A stretch of DNA of 64,000 nt, from the NCBI GenBank assembly GCA_038380435.1, contig JAWZYU010000011.1, positions 75,265,501 through 75,329,500 of the forward strand, in the 5' to 3' direction. The notes beneath the pieces were generated by a model, which was not told the origin of the DNA, did not search any database, and saw only the letters and a program-made list of their open reading frames with translations. Below, one piece after another: positions 1 to 10,692 of this stretch (position 1 is the stretch's first letter; each line of letters opens with the position of its first letter). The position numbers and the translations under genes are program-made. The DNA comes from Ryuthela nishihirai (Eukaryota; Arthropoda; Arachnida; Araneae; Heptathelidae).

Positions 1-285
1 GGTGAAGGGGACCATTAGACAGCTGTTAGGAGACAGATGGTGGCCTCCCGTCAAGGACATCCAGCGTGTTCTTTTAAGGTGCACAGAATATGGCTCTCCG
101 TCACACGGTGCCGAGGCTTAAAGTCCACCAGACGCACGGTGTCCTTTCCAAGCCCATCGGTTACTGACAAAGGGTAGGGCGGCGGTTTTGCGGAGATAAA
201 TCTCAATGCTGGACCAGGTGGAACTCGAACATGAGAATTGCAGATTACGAGCATGGCGCGCTACCGACTGTGCGATCCCCGCCCC
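1..285 (-). mobile_element. F1 SINE, 3' part cut by window edge
   Basis: Copy of the commonest SINE here (about 11 copies; the best is at 59343-59730). F1 has a tRNA-like head with A-box TGGCTCAGTCGG and B-box GGTTCGAGTCC in the young copies, a roughly 300-bp body, and a tail read on the plus strand as TTTTACCTCTGAGCGGCAC. It lies on the minus strand, so its head is at 215-285 and its tail is lost off the left edge. It is moderately diverged and probably old. Confidence 0.85.
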
Positions 286-707
286 AGTGGTTACAGATAA
301 AAGAAATTACTGGGAGCGGAACATAAAGGAGTGGATGGGCGGTTGCTTCGTGCTGTGTCTAATATATTGAGCATCGAGTCGTGCACTGAAATTGTGATGG
401 TGTCGGACCACTGACGTACCGGAAAATCTCGGGCCAGCGCGCAAGAAATGTCTCGGGGCTAATGACTTTTACGAAAATCCATTAAGTTATTTCAGTTATT
501 GAAACTTCGTAATTAGATATCATACACTTTAATATTTTATGTAGTTTTTAATAATTTACATTTTTAGAACCCATAGATAGTTTATGCAAAACCAAAATTA
601 TTGCACTTTACTGCAAAAAATACAAATGTGTGCGTTTTGATTCAAACGGTTATCTTAATTTTATACCATATACTCACTGCCTGTAAACCTAAAAAATATT
701 TATAATA
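286..707. other. AT-rich stretch without recognised feature
   Basis: Becomes AT-rich after about 480. No reading frame, repeat or site that I can support. Confidence 0.5.
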
Positions 708-1008
708 AAAATTATAAATAGAAATCTTAGTGAGTACGGTTTTTACTGAAGATTCATTGGCATATTTGAAACCTCTGAAGCAGTTTTACCGCTTATTTGC
801 ATATTACATACATCACATACATCACAAAGTAACTCAATTTCAGATTTTCAATTCTATTCAACTTTTCCAAAATATTGAGGAAAGTCGATGTGCAAACTTC
901 ACTTTTTGCGCTCTTGTGTATTTATCCGAGCTATATCTTTCTAGATAGCACAATACAGCAAACTATATAGAGGTATATACATAGTTTACAATTATAGTTT
1001 CAGAAGGT
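708..1008 (+). repeat. Left arm of foldback (inverted-repeat) element
   Basis: About 300 bp that reappears in inverted orientation at 1925-2225 with only a few differences: a one-base change in the ATATTACATAC region, a one-base indel near 860, and a weaker match in the outermost 15 bp. The inner end is sharp, at CAGAAGGT (1001-1008). Open frames in both arms are the same short peptide by symmetry and are not evidence of a gene. Very similar long inverted arms suggest a non-autonomous foldback DNA transposon or a recent inverted duplication. I could not define a target duplication. Confidence 0.75.
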
Positions 1009-1366
1009 ATTACTCTCATTACTTATCACTTACCCGAAAGTTAAACATATCGGTTTAATCCACATAGAACTAAGGAAAGGCCTTGATAAAACGAGTTTTG
1101 GCTCACAGGCAGCTAGGAGAGGAATTTATAACTAGGAAAGAGAAGCTGATTGTTTACAATCCATCTTAATTTGCTAATTGTTTACCGTTATTATTCGGTA
1201 TAATTACCTTATTATTCTTTCAAATCTACAGGAAAAGATTCTAGTCTATATCTTTAAATAGTTGCATATCAAATTTCTACATTCATTTTGAAAAAAATTC
1301 TTTACGTACTACCCTTTCCCTGGCCCTAAAAGGTGGGTAGGACCCCTTTGCAAGGGTTGCGGGGCT

Positions 1367-1738
1367 TATCAGTACGCCACTGACTCGGGTTCAAGCAATT
1401 TCCATCCCTGAGGATTCCTATTAGTACGCCATTGGCTAGGGTCCAAGCAATTTCCGTTCCTGAGGATTACTCTCAGTACGCCTCTGGATCGGGTCCAAGC
1501 AATTTCCGTCCATGAGGATTATTATCAGTACGCCTCTGGGTCGGGTGTAAGCAATTGTCGTCCCTAAGGATTCCTATCAGTATTCCTGTGGATCGGATCC
1601 AAGCAATTTCCATCCCTGAGGATTCTTATCCGTTTGCCTCTGGATCGGGTCTAAGCAATTTCCGTCCCTGAGGATTCCTATCAGTACCTCTCTGGATTGG
1701 GTCCACCCAATACATGTTCCTGAGAATTCCTATCAGCA
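1367..1738 (+). repeat. 52-bp tandem repeat, seven units
   Basis: Seven consecutive units start at 1367, 1419, 1471, 1523, 1575, 1627 and 1679, with a partial eighth at 1731. Every spacing is exactly 52 bp although the units differ by several substitutions. The unit core is TATCAGTACGCCTCTGGATC followed by GGGTCCAAGCAATTTCCG. The array is more GC-rich than its flanks and lies between the two foldback arms, so it may be internal sequence of that element. Confidence 0.92.
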
Positions 1739-1924
1739 ATCTTTGTCTGGATATATTATTAATTTCATTTATTAACGTTTTTATTTATATTACCCTAATC
1801 AATTACAAAACTTAACAATTCTGATATTGAAGAATATTATAATACCGAATCTGATATTTTATTTATTTAAGATGATAATTCTTGCGTTTAACTAGTTTAA
1901 GGATGTCCGTAGTTTAAGATGTTC

Positions 1925-2225
1925 ACCTTCTGAAACTATAATTGTAAACTATGTATATACCTCTATATAGTTTGCTGTATTGTGCTATCTAGAAAGATAT
2001 AGCTCGGATAAATACACAAGAGCGCAAAAAGTGAAGTTTGCACATCGACTTTCCTCAATATTTTGGAAAAGTTGAATAGAATGAAAATCTGAAATTGAGT
2101 TACTTTGTGATGTATGTGATGTATGTAATATGTAAATAAGCGGTAAAACTGCTTCAGAGGTTTCAAATATGCCAATGAATCTTCAGTAAAAACCGTACTC
2201 ACCAAGATTTCTAAATATAATTATT
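1925..2225 (-). repeat. Right arm of foldback element
   Basis: Inverted copy of 708-1008. Its inner end (ACCTTCTG, from 1925) mirrors the inner end of the left arm. The outer end runs into the T-rich tail of an F2 SINE, so the true outer terminus may be obscured. Confidence 0.75.
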
Positions 2226-2226
2226 A

Positions 2227-2430
2227 TTTTTTTGATTTGCCGCATATAGGACAGAGAAGAATCCTAGAAGCTACTCCTAGCTTTTACAGGCCTTCTCATA
2301 CAAGGACATGCCCCACTAAGACCGAAGTCACTGCTGACCACTGCCTCAATTAGATTTAACACAACACGCAAAGTTTACCTTGCTGGAACAGTCACTAGCT
2401 GCCTAACCACTATGCCAGTTAAGGCATTAT
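2227..2430 (-). mobile_element. F2 SINE (tRNA-headed, A-tailed)
   Basis: Nearly the same 205 bp recurs at 25019-25224. On the minus strand it begins with a tRNA-like A-box (TGGCATAGTGGTTAGG) and ends in an A-run, seen here as T7 at 2227-2233. The 25-kb copy has clearly jumped into a LINE reading frame, which confirms that this is a mobile unit. The B-box is degenerate. Confidence 0.8.
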
Positions 2431-2479
2431 TGTTTGCTTACGAATGGCATTTGTTCTTTAACGTTGACCAAAAAATTGA

Positions 2480-2725
2480 ATATTGGAGAGCGCTAAGAGA
2501 AAGAGACAATAGTCATGGGAATCGGGCCATGGGAAGAATGGTTTGTGTCCAATCTGAAGTCAATGTAGCCCGATGTTTCAATGTATCTAGAATCGGGGTC
2601 TCCAGGCTCTGAAGACAATTTTAGGCTATAGGTGTTGTGGCTGAAGACCAGCACTAGGTCGTCCACGATTCATTACATCTCGAGATAACCGGTATCTCTC
2701 TTTTGCAGGCGTCATAATTAATAGA
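2480..2725 (+). pseudogene. Tc1-like transposase, N-terminal fragment
   Basis: This matches the N-terminal DNA-binding half of Tc1-like transposases, which carry a helix-turn-helix ending in a VSRL-like helix, then a GRPR-type hook, then a second helix. Visible are RAMGRM near 2527, FNVSRIGVSRL ending at 2609, and, in a shifted frame, GRPRFITSRDNRYLSFAG at about 2658-2711. A stop replaces the expected Trp after VSRL, and at least one frameshift separates the two blocks. No DDE catalytic core follows, so this is a truncated relic. A separate, longer Tc1 relic lies at 12850-13620. Confidence 0.7.
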
Positions 2726-2847
2726 TATCTTCTCAACTTGCTTCAGAGCTTCTTTCGTTCCCATACACGTTGAAATTTTTCGAGGTGAACAATTTCCAAA
2801 AGGCTTCATTAAAGGGGGCTCTATACTAGACAAACAGTGGGCCTTAA

Positions 2848-2916
2848 ACTCAAACTTAACAAACTTAACTAAACTTAAACTTAACGAACTTAACTAAACT
2901 TAAACTTAACAAAACC
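2848..2916. repeat. Short tandem repeat (AAACTTAA-type)
   Basis: Repeated ACTTAAC/TAAACTTAA motifs with a 25-35 bp higher period. It sits exactly where the mariner relic loses its 3' half, so it may mark the break point. Confidence 0.7.
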
Positions 2917-3582
2917 CCCATAGATGAGCCCTCTTGATTTGATTGCTTGGCAAGATTTGTTTGGAAACAACCACTTGAAGAGGTTTGATTGATTGGCTCA
3001 TAGTGAAGGATTCCCTTCTATTCCCACCACACAGAGCATAACCTTCTTGGAATTCAGGCCTAGCTTTGAGTTGTGGTCGTTTGCACCTCGTTTGCTCCAG
3101 GATCTTCTTCTTTGGACGTTCTTGTAAAGGATCCATTTTTCATCGCCCGTCAGTAACCGCTTCAAAAATGGGTCGTTTCCTTTGCATTGCAGGAGCGAAT
3201 CAGAAGCAGAGACACGGCCAATGGATGCAGCATACACACATCGTACCGATTCATGTATCCAAGCTGCTCCAAATGCCTTACAACTGATTTCTGCGATATT
3301 TTTAGTATCTCAGCATTCTCTCTTGTGGTGCTGCGCTGATTAGTTTGGATTTATCAGATGATTTGGTTAACTCAACCGTATAGGGCCTTCCTGAAAGTGG
3401 GGCATCTCCCAGAGAGAAATTCCCTGTTTCAAACTTCACAAACCATTTCTGGCATATTCGGTCATTTACAATATCTTCTCCGTACACTGCACATTTTTTT
3501 TCTGGTTTTTGTTACGTTTTTACCCTTTCGAAGAAAAAAAAGAGAGCATAAGATGGCGAAAATGCATCTTCTTATCTTCCAT
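2906..3582 (-). pseudogene. mariner-family transposase, 5' half only
   Basis: Family role: a DDD-type cut-and-paste transposase that acts on TA sites. The chosen start is the ATG at 3582, followed by KKMHFRHLML-like residues. Next come the HTH region (VYGEDIVNDRICQKWFVKF) and the linker with SGRPY, then the first catalytic block LTGDEKWILY near 3150, which holds the first Asp. A stop and frameshift follow residue ~20 in the poly-T/poly-A stretch near 3520-3535, and the frame shifts again near 3000. After a sequence resembling the NQ..QEKRP region the match ends at about 2906. The second and third catalytic Asp blocks (HxDNARPH, SPDLAP) are absent. The product cannot be an active enzyme. Confidence 0.88.
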
Positions 3583-3734
3583 TTTCAAATTGACCCTACT
3601 CAAATATCACTCACTCAATCTGCACGATTTGATTTTTAAAACACGCTAGCAACTGTTCCTTATCAAACGTACACACTGTTTATTGTTGCTAATGCACGTG
3701 GTTGTGCAGATTAGTGATATCTCTTGTGAAAAAT

Positions 3735-3760
3735 CCGAACGAACTTTTTGTTCAACCCAA
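3735..3760 (-). repeat. mariner terminal inverted repeat (5' side)
   Basis: Read on the minus strand: TTGGGTTGAACAAAAAGTTC, preceded by TA (3761-3762). This is the usual start of mariner elements with a TA target site, and it lies ~155 bp upstream of the transposase ATG. The matching terminus on the other side is missing. Confidence 0.8.
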
Positions 3761-4104
3761 TAATAATAATACAACTATTCACTTACGTTCTTTATTCTTA
3801 TTCAGACTTGAAAAAATCATGCTATAACTTAATTAAAAATTGCTCTTAAAATCAATGGAGGTTTTGTATTTGCAACTTAAACTTTTCTACTTCAGTGTAG
3901 CGCGTAGACAGTGTACAGAGATTCTGATTGGAATATTTGAATCCTATTTCATCTGCTAGTGATCCACTAAAGTTTGAGAGCCGTTGTTTATTATATCGTA
4001 TTCATTAAGTTTAATGTTTTGGATTAAACAGGTCTTCTTTTGCTAGTGTATGTCTCTTCTACCTTTTGAGGCTTTAGTGAATCTACTGCGTTTTATTGAG
4101 AAAT

Positions 4105-4462
4105 AGGAGCGGGGGTGAGTTCGTCGGTAGCGTACAAATAATCTGCAGTTCCCAAGTTCGAGTACCAGCTGGGTCAGCGTTGAGATTAATCTCCACAAAA
4201 CTCCTCGCCCTGCACTCGGTCAGTAGAGGACGCCGATGGGCTCAAAAAGGCCGCGTCTATCGGATGGGTCGTTAAGCCGTGACTACATGTGCGGGAGAGC
4301 CATACCATGTGCACGATAAAGAACACGCTGGATGGCCTTGGCGGGAGGCTACCATCTATCCCCCAACGACTGTCTAGTAGATATCCTCCCTGTCCTTCTC
4401 TGAGCCTTCGGGATCCTTGCGATCCGGCCATTTACTCACTCAGAGGTAAAATAATTCAAATC
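4105..4462 (+). mobile_element. F1 SINE with 10-bp target duplication
   Basis: Near full-length F1: tRNA-like head at 4107-4175, including CCCAAGTTCGAGTACCAG as a decayed B-box, then the body and a tail ending in CAGAGGTAAAATAATTC. It is flanked by TTATTGAGAA at 4093-4102 and 4463-4472, the direct repeat expected from target-primed insertion. Open frames on both strands here are by-products of its GC content. Confidence 0.9.
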
Positions 4463-4510
4463 TTATTGAGAAGTTCGTAATTCTTTAATATTATGTTGCT
4501 TATTTATAAA

Positions 4511-4602
4511 TTGGCAATTAGTTTTATAACTGGTAGAAATTAATTTGAATTACTTGTACTTTACTAAATTGACTCTTTAAGTTGGGATTGATCTTAATCA
4601 GC
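4511..4602 (+). repeat. ~95-bp unit X, isolated copy
   Basis: Inverted match to 5604-5696. Landmarks are GTTTTATAACTGGTAGAAAT and TTTACTAAATTG. In the other location the same unit interrupts an F4 SINE, so it behaves as an inserted block. Confidence 0.7.
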
Positions 4603-4805
4603 TGTTCTTAAGTTTTCGTCAGCTCCTGATCCCAAAACATATCGATACCATTTGGGCTTAAGTACCTCTATGCATTTGGACATTGTTAATTTTAAAACTG
4701 AAAGTGAAATACGCTGAATTGCAGACACTGCTGGAATATGCAAAAGTCAGTTGCAAAACCGTTTCTCTAAACTTTGATTACTAAGCATTAAAACAATACA
4801 TTGTC

Positions 4806-4990
4806 TCTCAATCAGGTGCTTACCACAGAGATCTTACAGGAGCCTGTCAGTTGAATATGTCCCAGAGGTGATCTGTGATGAAGGTGAGACCCCATCAGAA
4901 AGACAACACAGAAAAGAAACATTCATAGCTTCTCTAGAGTTCGAATACCGGGCCCTTTATTAGTAATGCGCGCTAATAGCTTAGCCCCTT
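4806..4990 (-). mobile_element. F3 SINE, diverged
   Basis: The minus strand carries a decayed B-box (GGTATTCGAACTC) and the F3 body, ending in the family signature CTGACAGGCTCCTGTAAGATC then CTCTGTGGTAAGCACCTG. The best copy is at 32961-33175. Confidence 0.75.
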
Positions 4991-5579
4991 GGTAATATGT
5001 TTTAAGCTATCTGGCTTCCGAGAAGTTATTTGATGACCATCGATCAATTTTGATTATAGGCATAGTGGCGTCTCCTAAACTCTGACTATCATTTTTTCAA
5101 AACTCTGACCTTCATTTTTAATATAGCGTCAAGTTTTGAAACGTTTCATCGAATTGCTTTTGGAATTTCCAAATGAAATGCGGATTAATATTACTTTAAT
5201 ATTTTTGTTTCTGAGTAATGTTGAACAACGAAATTTGAAAAGTTCATTGTCCGAATCAAGATTTCGTACTTTTCTATCGTTCTGATAATTAAAAAAAAAG
5301 TGTAGATACTTTTTAAGTTTTATGTTTCCATCTTTAAAGGAAAAATATCAAAAGTAAATTCCTTTCTTAAATCTAATATTCCGATTTTTGAACAGCACTT
5401 TTGAAGCATTTTGAAAATAAAATGGCTTTTATGAGTCTTTTGTACCAGTGTGAAATTTTGCAAAGATTCATCGAATTGCTCTTAAAACAACGGACGAAAT
5501 TGAATGAAAAAGCAAAAAATTACGACGGTGTGAATACGTCTGGAGATCAGCTTTGTTTACTAATTAAATATTAGGGTCA

Positions 5580-6010
5580 GATGCTGACTAAGTTTAGAGA
5601 AAACTGATTTGGTTAATTACAACCTAAAGGGGGAACAATTTAGTAAGTCACTAGTTAATTCAAACTAATTTCTACCATTTATAAAACCAATTCCCAAATT
5701 GTCTTTAGCAGGATTATGAATCTATTGACCTCCTGATAACATGCCAGGTGCTCTGACCTCTGAGCTGTCTGCCGCCTCTCAAAATATCCTATATTAATGG
5801 CTTTAAACATTATCCCATGGACTCAGTTATTAGAAGCTATCTTGAATGTAATTGAAGATTCTGGTCGGAAAGACGCTTCCATGGCTATGTTCACAAGACC
5901 AGACATAGACATGGTACTTTTCATCAGCATTCGATAGCTCAGCTGTCAGAGCACCTGACGTGTTTTACGAAGGTCGTAAGTTAAGATTCCACTTGGAAAA
6001 AGACAATTTT
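5580..6010. mobile_element. F4 head-to-head tRNA-SINE composite, with unit X inside
   Basis: Minus strand 5770-5700: tRNA-like head with A-box CAGCTCAGAGGTCAGAGC and anticodon-stem-like CCTGGCATGTTATCAGG. Plus strand 5932-5995: second head, ATAGCTCAGCTGTCAGAGC to GATTCCACTTGG. A ~160-bp spacer lies between them and is shared with the copy at 15020-15410. Relative to that copy, 5604-5696 is an extra block (unit X) inside the left tail, between GTTTAGAGAAAA and ATTGTC. Confidence 0.7.
5604..5696 (-). repeat. ~95-bp unit X inserted in F4
   Basis: Absent from the matching place in the 15-kb F4 copy and present, inverted, at 4511-4602. The insertion limits are inferred from that comparison. Confidence 0.65.
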
Positions 6011-6400
6011 ATCTATACTTCAGGGCATTCACAGCGTACTTGTGTTCTGTTGTCATTGAAAGAGAAAAACACATTTTCTTGGCGCTGTAGAAAAAAACTG
6101 GTTTAAAAAGATCTTTAGAAATATTTTTTGTGTGGGTGGAGCGATGAAGATAAAGCGTTGTTGAAATTTCTCCAACTCATTGTTGCTGACATTCAAAAGA
6201 GTAAATATCATAACTCTGGCTAAAAGAAGTTGAGGAAACCGTGTTCATTTGATTTTGTGGATGGATGGGAATGGCGGAGAAATGTCTTGTTTATTTTAAA
6301 CTTGGAGCAGAAGAGCTACTGCTTCTCTTAACGAAATTGTTAACGTAAATTCTACAGAGAGAAACATTCACAAAGGATTCTGATCGCATCGATTTTTTTC
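6011..6400. other. No recognised feature
   Basis: Ordinary AT-rich sequence; nothing supported. Confidence 0.5.
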
Positions 6401-6539
6401 CCACCAGGGACATGAAAATAAGAAATTACCAAAAGAAAAGCGGACGTAAATTGCATAAAAATAACGCTGAAGCGAAAAGAAAAAGCATTCCTGACACCGA
6501 TGGAAATGTCGAAGAGACCGAAATCGGTATTTCATGCGA

Positions 6540-6740
6540 ATTCCTCGGTTTTTGAAAAATGAAGCCCCCTGGACGCGCAGCACATTCTGCGGTGTTGGTC
6601 GCGTCAGCCTCCCCGAGCTCAGTGAACGCTCGACTCGTTTTCTCTTCCTCATTCCTGACACGCGAGCGCATCTCGAATGGCCGAGACGTTTCTCCGCGAG
6701 AGGAGAACATCTGATCGACAGGTCGCAATGTTCGATGCAG
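6540..6740. promoter_or_regulatory. CpG-rich patch, possible promoter or exon
   Basis: About 200 bp with many CpG dinucleotides (ACGCG, GTCGCG, CCCCGAG, CGCTCGACTCG, CGCGAGCGC, CCGCGAGAGG) in otherwise CpG-poor DNA. It matches none of the repeats I found here. Open frames of 81-132 codons on both strands overlap it, which is what GC-rich sequence gives by chance. It could be a promoter, a non-coding first exon or an unrecognised repeat; I cannot choose between these. Confidence 0.3.
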
Positions 6741-7079
6741 ATTCTTTCAATTTTTAAACGAAACAATTTTCTACGTTAAGAAATATTGATATATTCGTAA
6801 AATATGCAGAACCCGATCGATTTGTACCACGCAAGAATAAATGTATTTTATCTGCGATAGAGTTGGCATTTTATTAAACTTTAGAAGATGGATAACCCTT
6901 TAAAGGCGAAACATGGATGCATCAAAATAAAATCTTAAGGAAATCTAAAGAGTTTATAATTAGAAGTTTTCAAAAATTGGCAAAACTCTTTTAATGTCTC
7001 TGCTAATGATCATAGTGTTTTAACCTTAGTTTAGTGATGACGAACATGTGGCAAAAGACAGAATTATATACGATATATA

Positions 7080-7294
7080 CAGTCGCTCAAAAAAGTATCC
7101 GAGCGCTATAGTTGATTACAGAATTCAGAAAAAAATATCTCGCAACGAATTGTTTAGAAATTAGTGATCTGGCAACCTTCGTGTCACGTGACACGAAGGT
7201 TGCCAGATCCCTAAATGCTAAACAAATCGTTGCCAGATATTTTTTCTGAATTCTGTAATCAACTGTAGTGTTCGGATATTTATTTGAGCGACTG
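7080..7294. mobile_element. Palindromic Tc1/mariner-type MITE
   Basis: 215 bp, almost a perfect palindrome: CAGTCGCTCAAAAAAGTATC at the left end, its inverse at the right, and centre GTGTCACGTGACAC. It is flanked by TA on both sides (7078-7079 and 7295-7296). Related copies lie at 17446, 46091, 48888, 53531 and 61571. It has no coding capacity, so it must be moved by a transposase encoded elsewhere. Confidence 0.93.
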
Positions 7295-7370
7295 TACATT
7301 ATACGATCTTATACGTATATACATTTTACGACATCGTACGTGACATATGGAATTTTTTCCAAATGAAATA

Positions 7371-7645
7371 TAGACGATTGGTTATCGTGGTTAACAATGG
7401 TGCAAAGGGACACGGTTCGAATCCCGGATAAAGCATGATTTTGTTTCTCGTGTGGGGAGGGAGGTAGTCGGTAGTGTGCTCCCTCGTGCACAGTTGAACT
7501 TTGATTTGACATCACATGCCTCTGTGATGCTGAATGTTCCGTTTCCTCTAGCATCGATAGCCTGCCACAACGCCGAGACTTTGCCGTATGATAATTATGG
7601 GCGCACTTAGAGATAGTAGTTTTGGTTGGTCCTGTGATTTGCATA
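7371..7645 (+). mobile_element. tRNA-derived SINE-like sequence
   Basis: B-box ACGGTTCGAATCCCGG at about 7412 with an upstream GGTTATCGTGGTTAAC as a possible A-box, followed by GC-richer body sequence. It is a single copy in this window, so the SINE assignment rests on the tRNA-like head. The 111-codon minus-strand frame across it is a by-product. Confidence 0.45.
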
Positions 7646-8179
7646 ACTTTGGCTGTGATTGCACGAACTCGTCAAGTACCAACAGTAGCGCTTTTTTTGA
7701 AAGTAACTTATACTACACGTCATAATGGCTGAAGAATCACGTGACCCTAATATGCATTTGTGTACTTTTGAGTTACTTCGAAGTTATCGTAAATAGAGCA
7801 CAGTTTCTAATTTTTTGGCCAGGCAGGGTACGCTAATTTCTGTTAAATGTATTCAGTTAAGGTTCTTTTAACAATTACTTAACCTTTCTGCAGTTTGTGA
7901 AAAGCATTTAGCTAATTAATCATTGAATTCATTGTCATAATTTGCGTCATATTTATAATAAATGTTTGGTAGCGATCCAAAAAGACGATCCTGCGTTGAG
8001 ATTTTTTTGCTCTGTAGCCAACCCTGCCCTCGATTTTATGCGCTTCATACTTGTAATTAAGGATAGTGTGGTTCAGAATACTTCCTGAAACACAATCATT
8101 GTGAATAAATACCTAAAATATTGTTGTTAAAATGCCTTCATGGATGGGAACTATTAAGAATAACAATGTGTAGGGACAG

Positions 8180-8949
8180 GTAATATAATTTTTGACAAAA
8201 TCCAGATGTTCTGCAATTCAGAGACTGCACTACATCTATCGGGAGATACCACGTTTACCACTATCCACCGTCGGGGCTGAACAGTACTACAGAAGTAAAG
8301 TCCAGCACTCGCTAAAACTTAACTATAATTTTCATCCTGGGTCGCCACAAACAAGGATCTTGAGAATCCAAGTTGACGCCAATGTGCAGTGACAAAGTAC
8401 TCTTTGTTGCTGCACAACACAGCAACCACGGAAATCCCCGGTTCCGTCTCACGACACTACCAAGTTGAATGGAAAGTCGCGACTCTCTACTATCGGGGGC
8501 AAGGCTACACCATATAGATGCATCTCATCCCCGACATCCTATGGCGAGCAGTCCTGTAGAAGGAAAGCTCATCCATTGGTCAAAACCTGGAATTTACTCT
8601 GTTCCCCGGTCAGTCATGAACAAGGATATATAGATCCAAGTTCGCTCGGCACCCCGGCTGGAGACTCTTAGTGGGACCCAGACTTTGAAAAGGGCCCTTG
8701 CCTAATAGGGGACCAATCCGTTCGGCAGGGACCTTGAACTGCTCCACTGAGTGCCTGATTTTCAGGTCTTGGCACCGTCCAACCGGGCCACTAAACCGGT
8801 CAGCGATGCCTTCGACCTCGGTTGGTCTTGGCTCTGTCCAACCGGGGCCCATACCGGTCAGCAGAGTCTTCGACCGGTTGCTGGACCACAAGCCCCCCCC
8901 CCACCACCACCACCACTACCACCACGGCAAGGTGGTCCCCTATCGGGGG
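8180..8949. mobile_element. GC-rich insert bounded by 15-bp direct repeats
   Basis: AATGTGTAGGGACAG occurs at 8165-8179 and again at 8950-8964, exactly flanking a 770-bp segment of much higher GC than its surroundings. Inside are two diverged copies of a ~250-bp unit (near 8236-8383 and 8485-8655; shared ACAAGGAT and ATCCAAGTT landmarks), a shorter repeat (CAACCGGG...CCGGTCAGC at 8779 and 8839), and a CCACCA microsatellite at 8888-8925. No family recognised. The flanking repeats could be a target duplication, or two satellite-like junctions. Confidence 0.55.
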
Positions 8950-8987
8950 AATGTGTAGGGACAGTGTTTTTAATAGTTTTTAAGGTT

Positions 8988-9262
8988 TGGGTTGTTGAGT
9001 TATTTTACTTCTGAGCGGTGTGTTTTTTGCACACAATGAGATAAATGGCCAGGTCACAAGGACCCCCAAAGGCTCAGAGAAGTTTGGTAAAGGGGATTCA
9101 GTGATAGAGAGATGGAAGACTCTTGTCAAGGACGTCCAGCGTATTCTTTAATATGCACTTTAATATGGTCTCTCTGGGACACGTTCTACAGTTTAACTCC
9201 TATCCGATAGACGGCTGCCGTTAGAAGCCGTATGGTGCCCCTTTTCTAACCGAGGGCAGGTT
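8988..9262 (-). mobile_element. F1 SINE, head decayed
   Basis: Tail at 8988-9030 (CTTCTGAGCGGTG), then AAATGGCCAGGTCACAAGG and the body. The match fades near 9262, before the tRNA head. Confidence 0.8.
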
Positions 9263-10690
9263 GGAGTTTGCCCAGGTTATTAGACTATGCAGTATAACAG
9301 TAATAGTCAACTTGCTGATATAATGCTTTTCTTTTCCTAAATTCAAATAATTGCAACAGTATGCGATGCCTGCATATAGGCAACGTTTCCCTTTTGATCG
9401 CTTTTGGAAATTAAACATTGTTTTTTAAATATTATTTTCACTCCGTCTACTCAATAATCTAAATTTTCTAAATGAAATTTACTCTACGGAAAAAAAAACT
9501 ATAATTTGTCATAGATTAAAGATATATATTTGTAGTGTTAATTTAGTAACGGTTAAAATTAATCAGAGAAACCAAACATTTTGTAGTGTAAGAGGAACGT
9601 TTCATTTTTATATTTAGACATCAGTTTCTGATTTATTGATTCGTTTACTGATTTATTTATTGATTCGTTGTTTCAATTTTTAAATTGTATCTAATGATAA
9701 AAGTTAACGTTTAGAGGTAAGTAATTTCTTAAAATGAACTAATTGAACCTATATGTTTCTGATATAATATTTGATAAAACTATCCTTTAAAACACGACAG
9801 TATAAATAATGCATTTGGAGTTGTTTCGGGTTTTTTACTTGTTAAAAGGAACGCTAAATTGTAATGAGTTCGCTCCAATGAAGAAAAACAAGGAACGAAA
9901 TAATTAGATTTTGATTAAAGTGGCGAGCAGCGATCTGTTGAATGTGGAAGCGGTACATTGAACGAGAATGGGTTCCTTAATTAATATAAAGATTAGGAGA
10001 AGGATTAGGTTAAATAGAACTAATGGGACAGAGCTTGCCTTGTTAACGGAGAAAAGACTCATGAATTGTCTGAGGAGATGACAGTGATTTTTTCAGTGGA
10101 AAAACAAAATGGATCTGCTGTTTGTGATTCAGAAACTGGACATTTGGTCATTATGTTTCAAAATGAAATATCAGCCGAGAGAACTAAAAGAAAATTACCA
10201 ATTCCTTTTGGCTTTATTATTTATGATGAAAATGCATTTCTTGTGTCGAAAATGTGTAAAAGCGATCATAATAGATTTATATTATTTTTCTCATTCCTTC
10301 TCTCTTTAACTTGGCCAGCTAGGCCCACTCCTTTTTGGATCGCGTCTTTCCTAGTTTTGCGACTTTTTTTCCGTTTCTACTTTGTCAGTGATTATTATTA
10401 TCATTTTCCCCAGATTTCAAGATAATGAATTAGAATGATTTGCAGTGTCATAGTGTCAAGGGAGGCTATGAGACTGTCTTTTGATGAATGTAGTTAAGAG
10501 CATTTATTTGTAAGAATAATAGTAAATCTTAATATTTAAAAAATGATGCTGAGCTAGAAAAATTATATTTCCATTTTTTCCACGAAATTGTATTCTTCTG
10601 TATCTGCCTCGCAATATTTCACTAAAATAACAACAGCTACAGATCTGAAAAAGAGTTTGAAGTATTTGAAAAATGAACTAAATAAGTAAA
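9263..10690. other. AT-rich region without supported feature
   Basis: An open frame of 119 codons at 10066-10425 shows no family motif, signal peptide or splice context that I recognise. Short GATTTATTGATTCGTT repeats lie at 9628-9670. Confidence 0.5.
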
Positions 10691-10692
10691 TA

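Noticed and set aside
730..948. Duplicated small gene at 730-948 and 1963-2205
   Set aside because: The two frames are identical only because they lie in the inverted arms of a foldback element; no coding signature.
6368..6766. 132-codon minus-strand gene
   Set aside because: Lies across a CpG-rich patch where overlapping frames are open on both strands; no motif.
8888..8925. Histidine- or glycine-rich coding repeat
   Set aside because: A CCACCA microsatellite inside a repeat-like GC-rich segment; no surrounding gene.
10066..10425. 119-codon protein
   Set aside because: Low-complexity hydrophobic end and no recognisable family.
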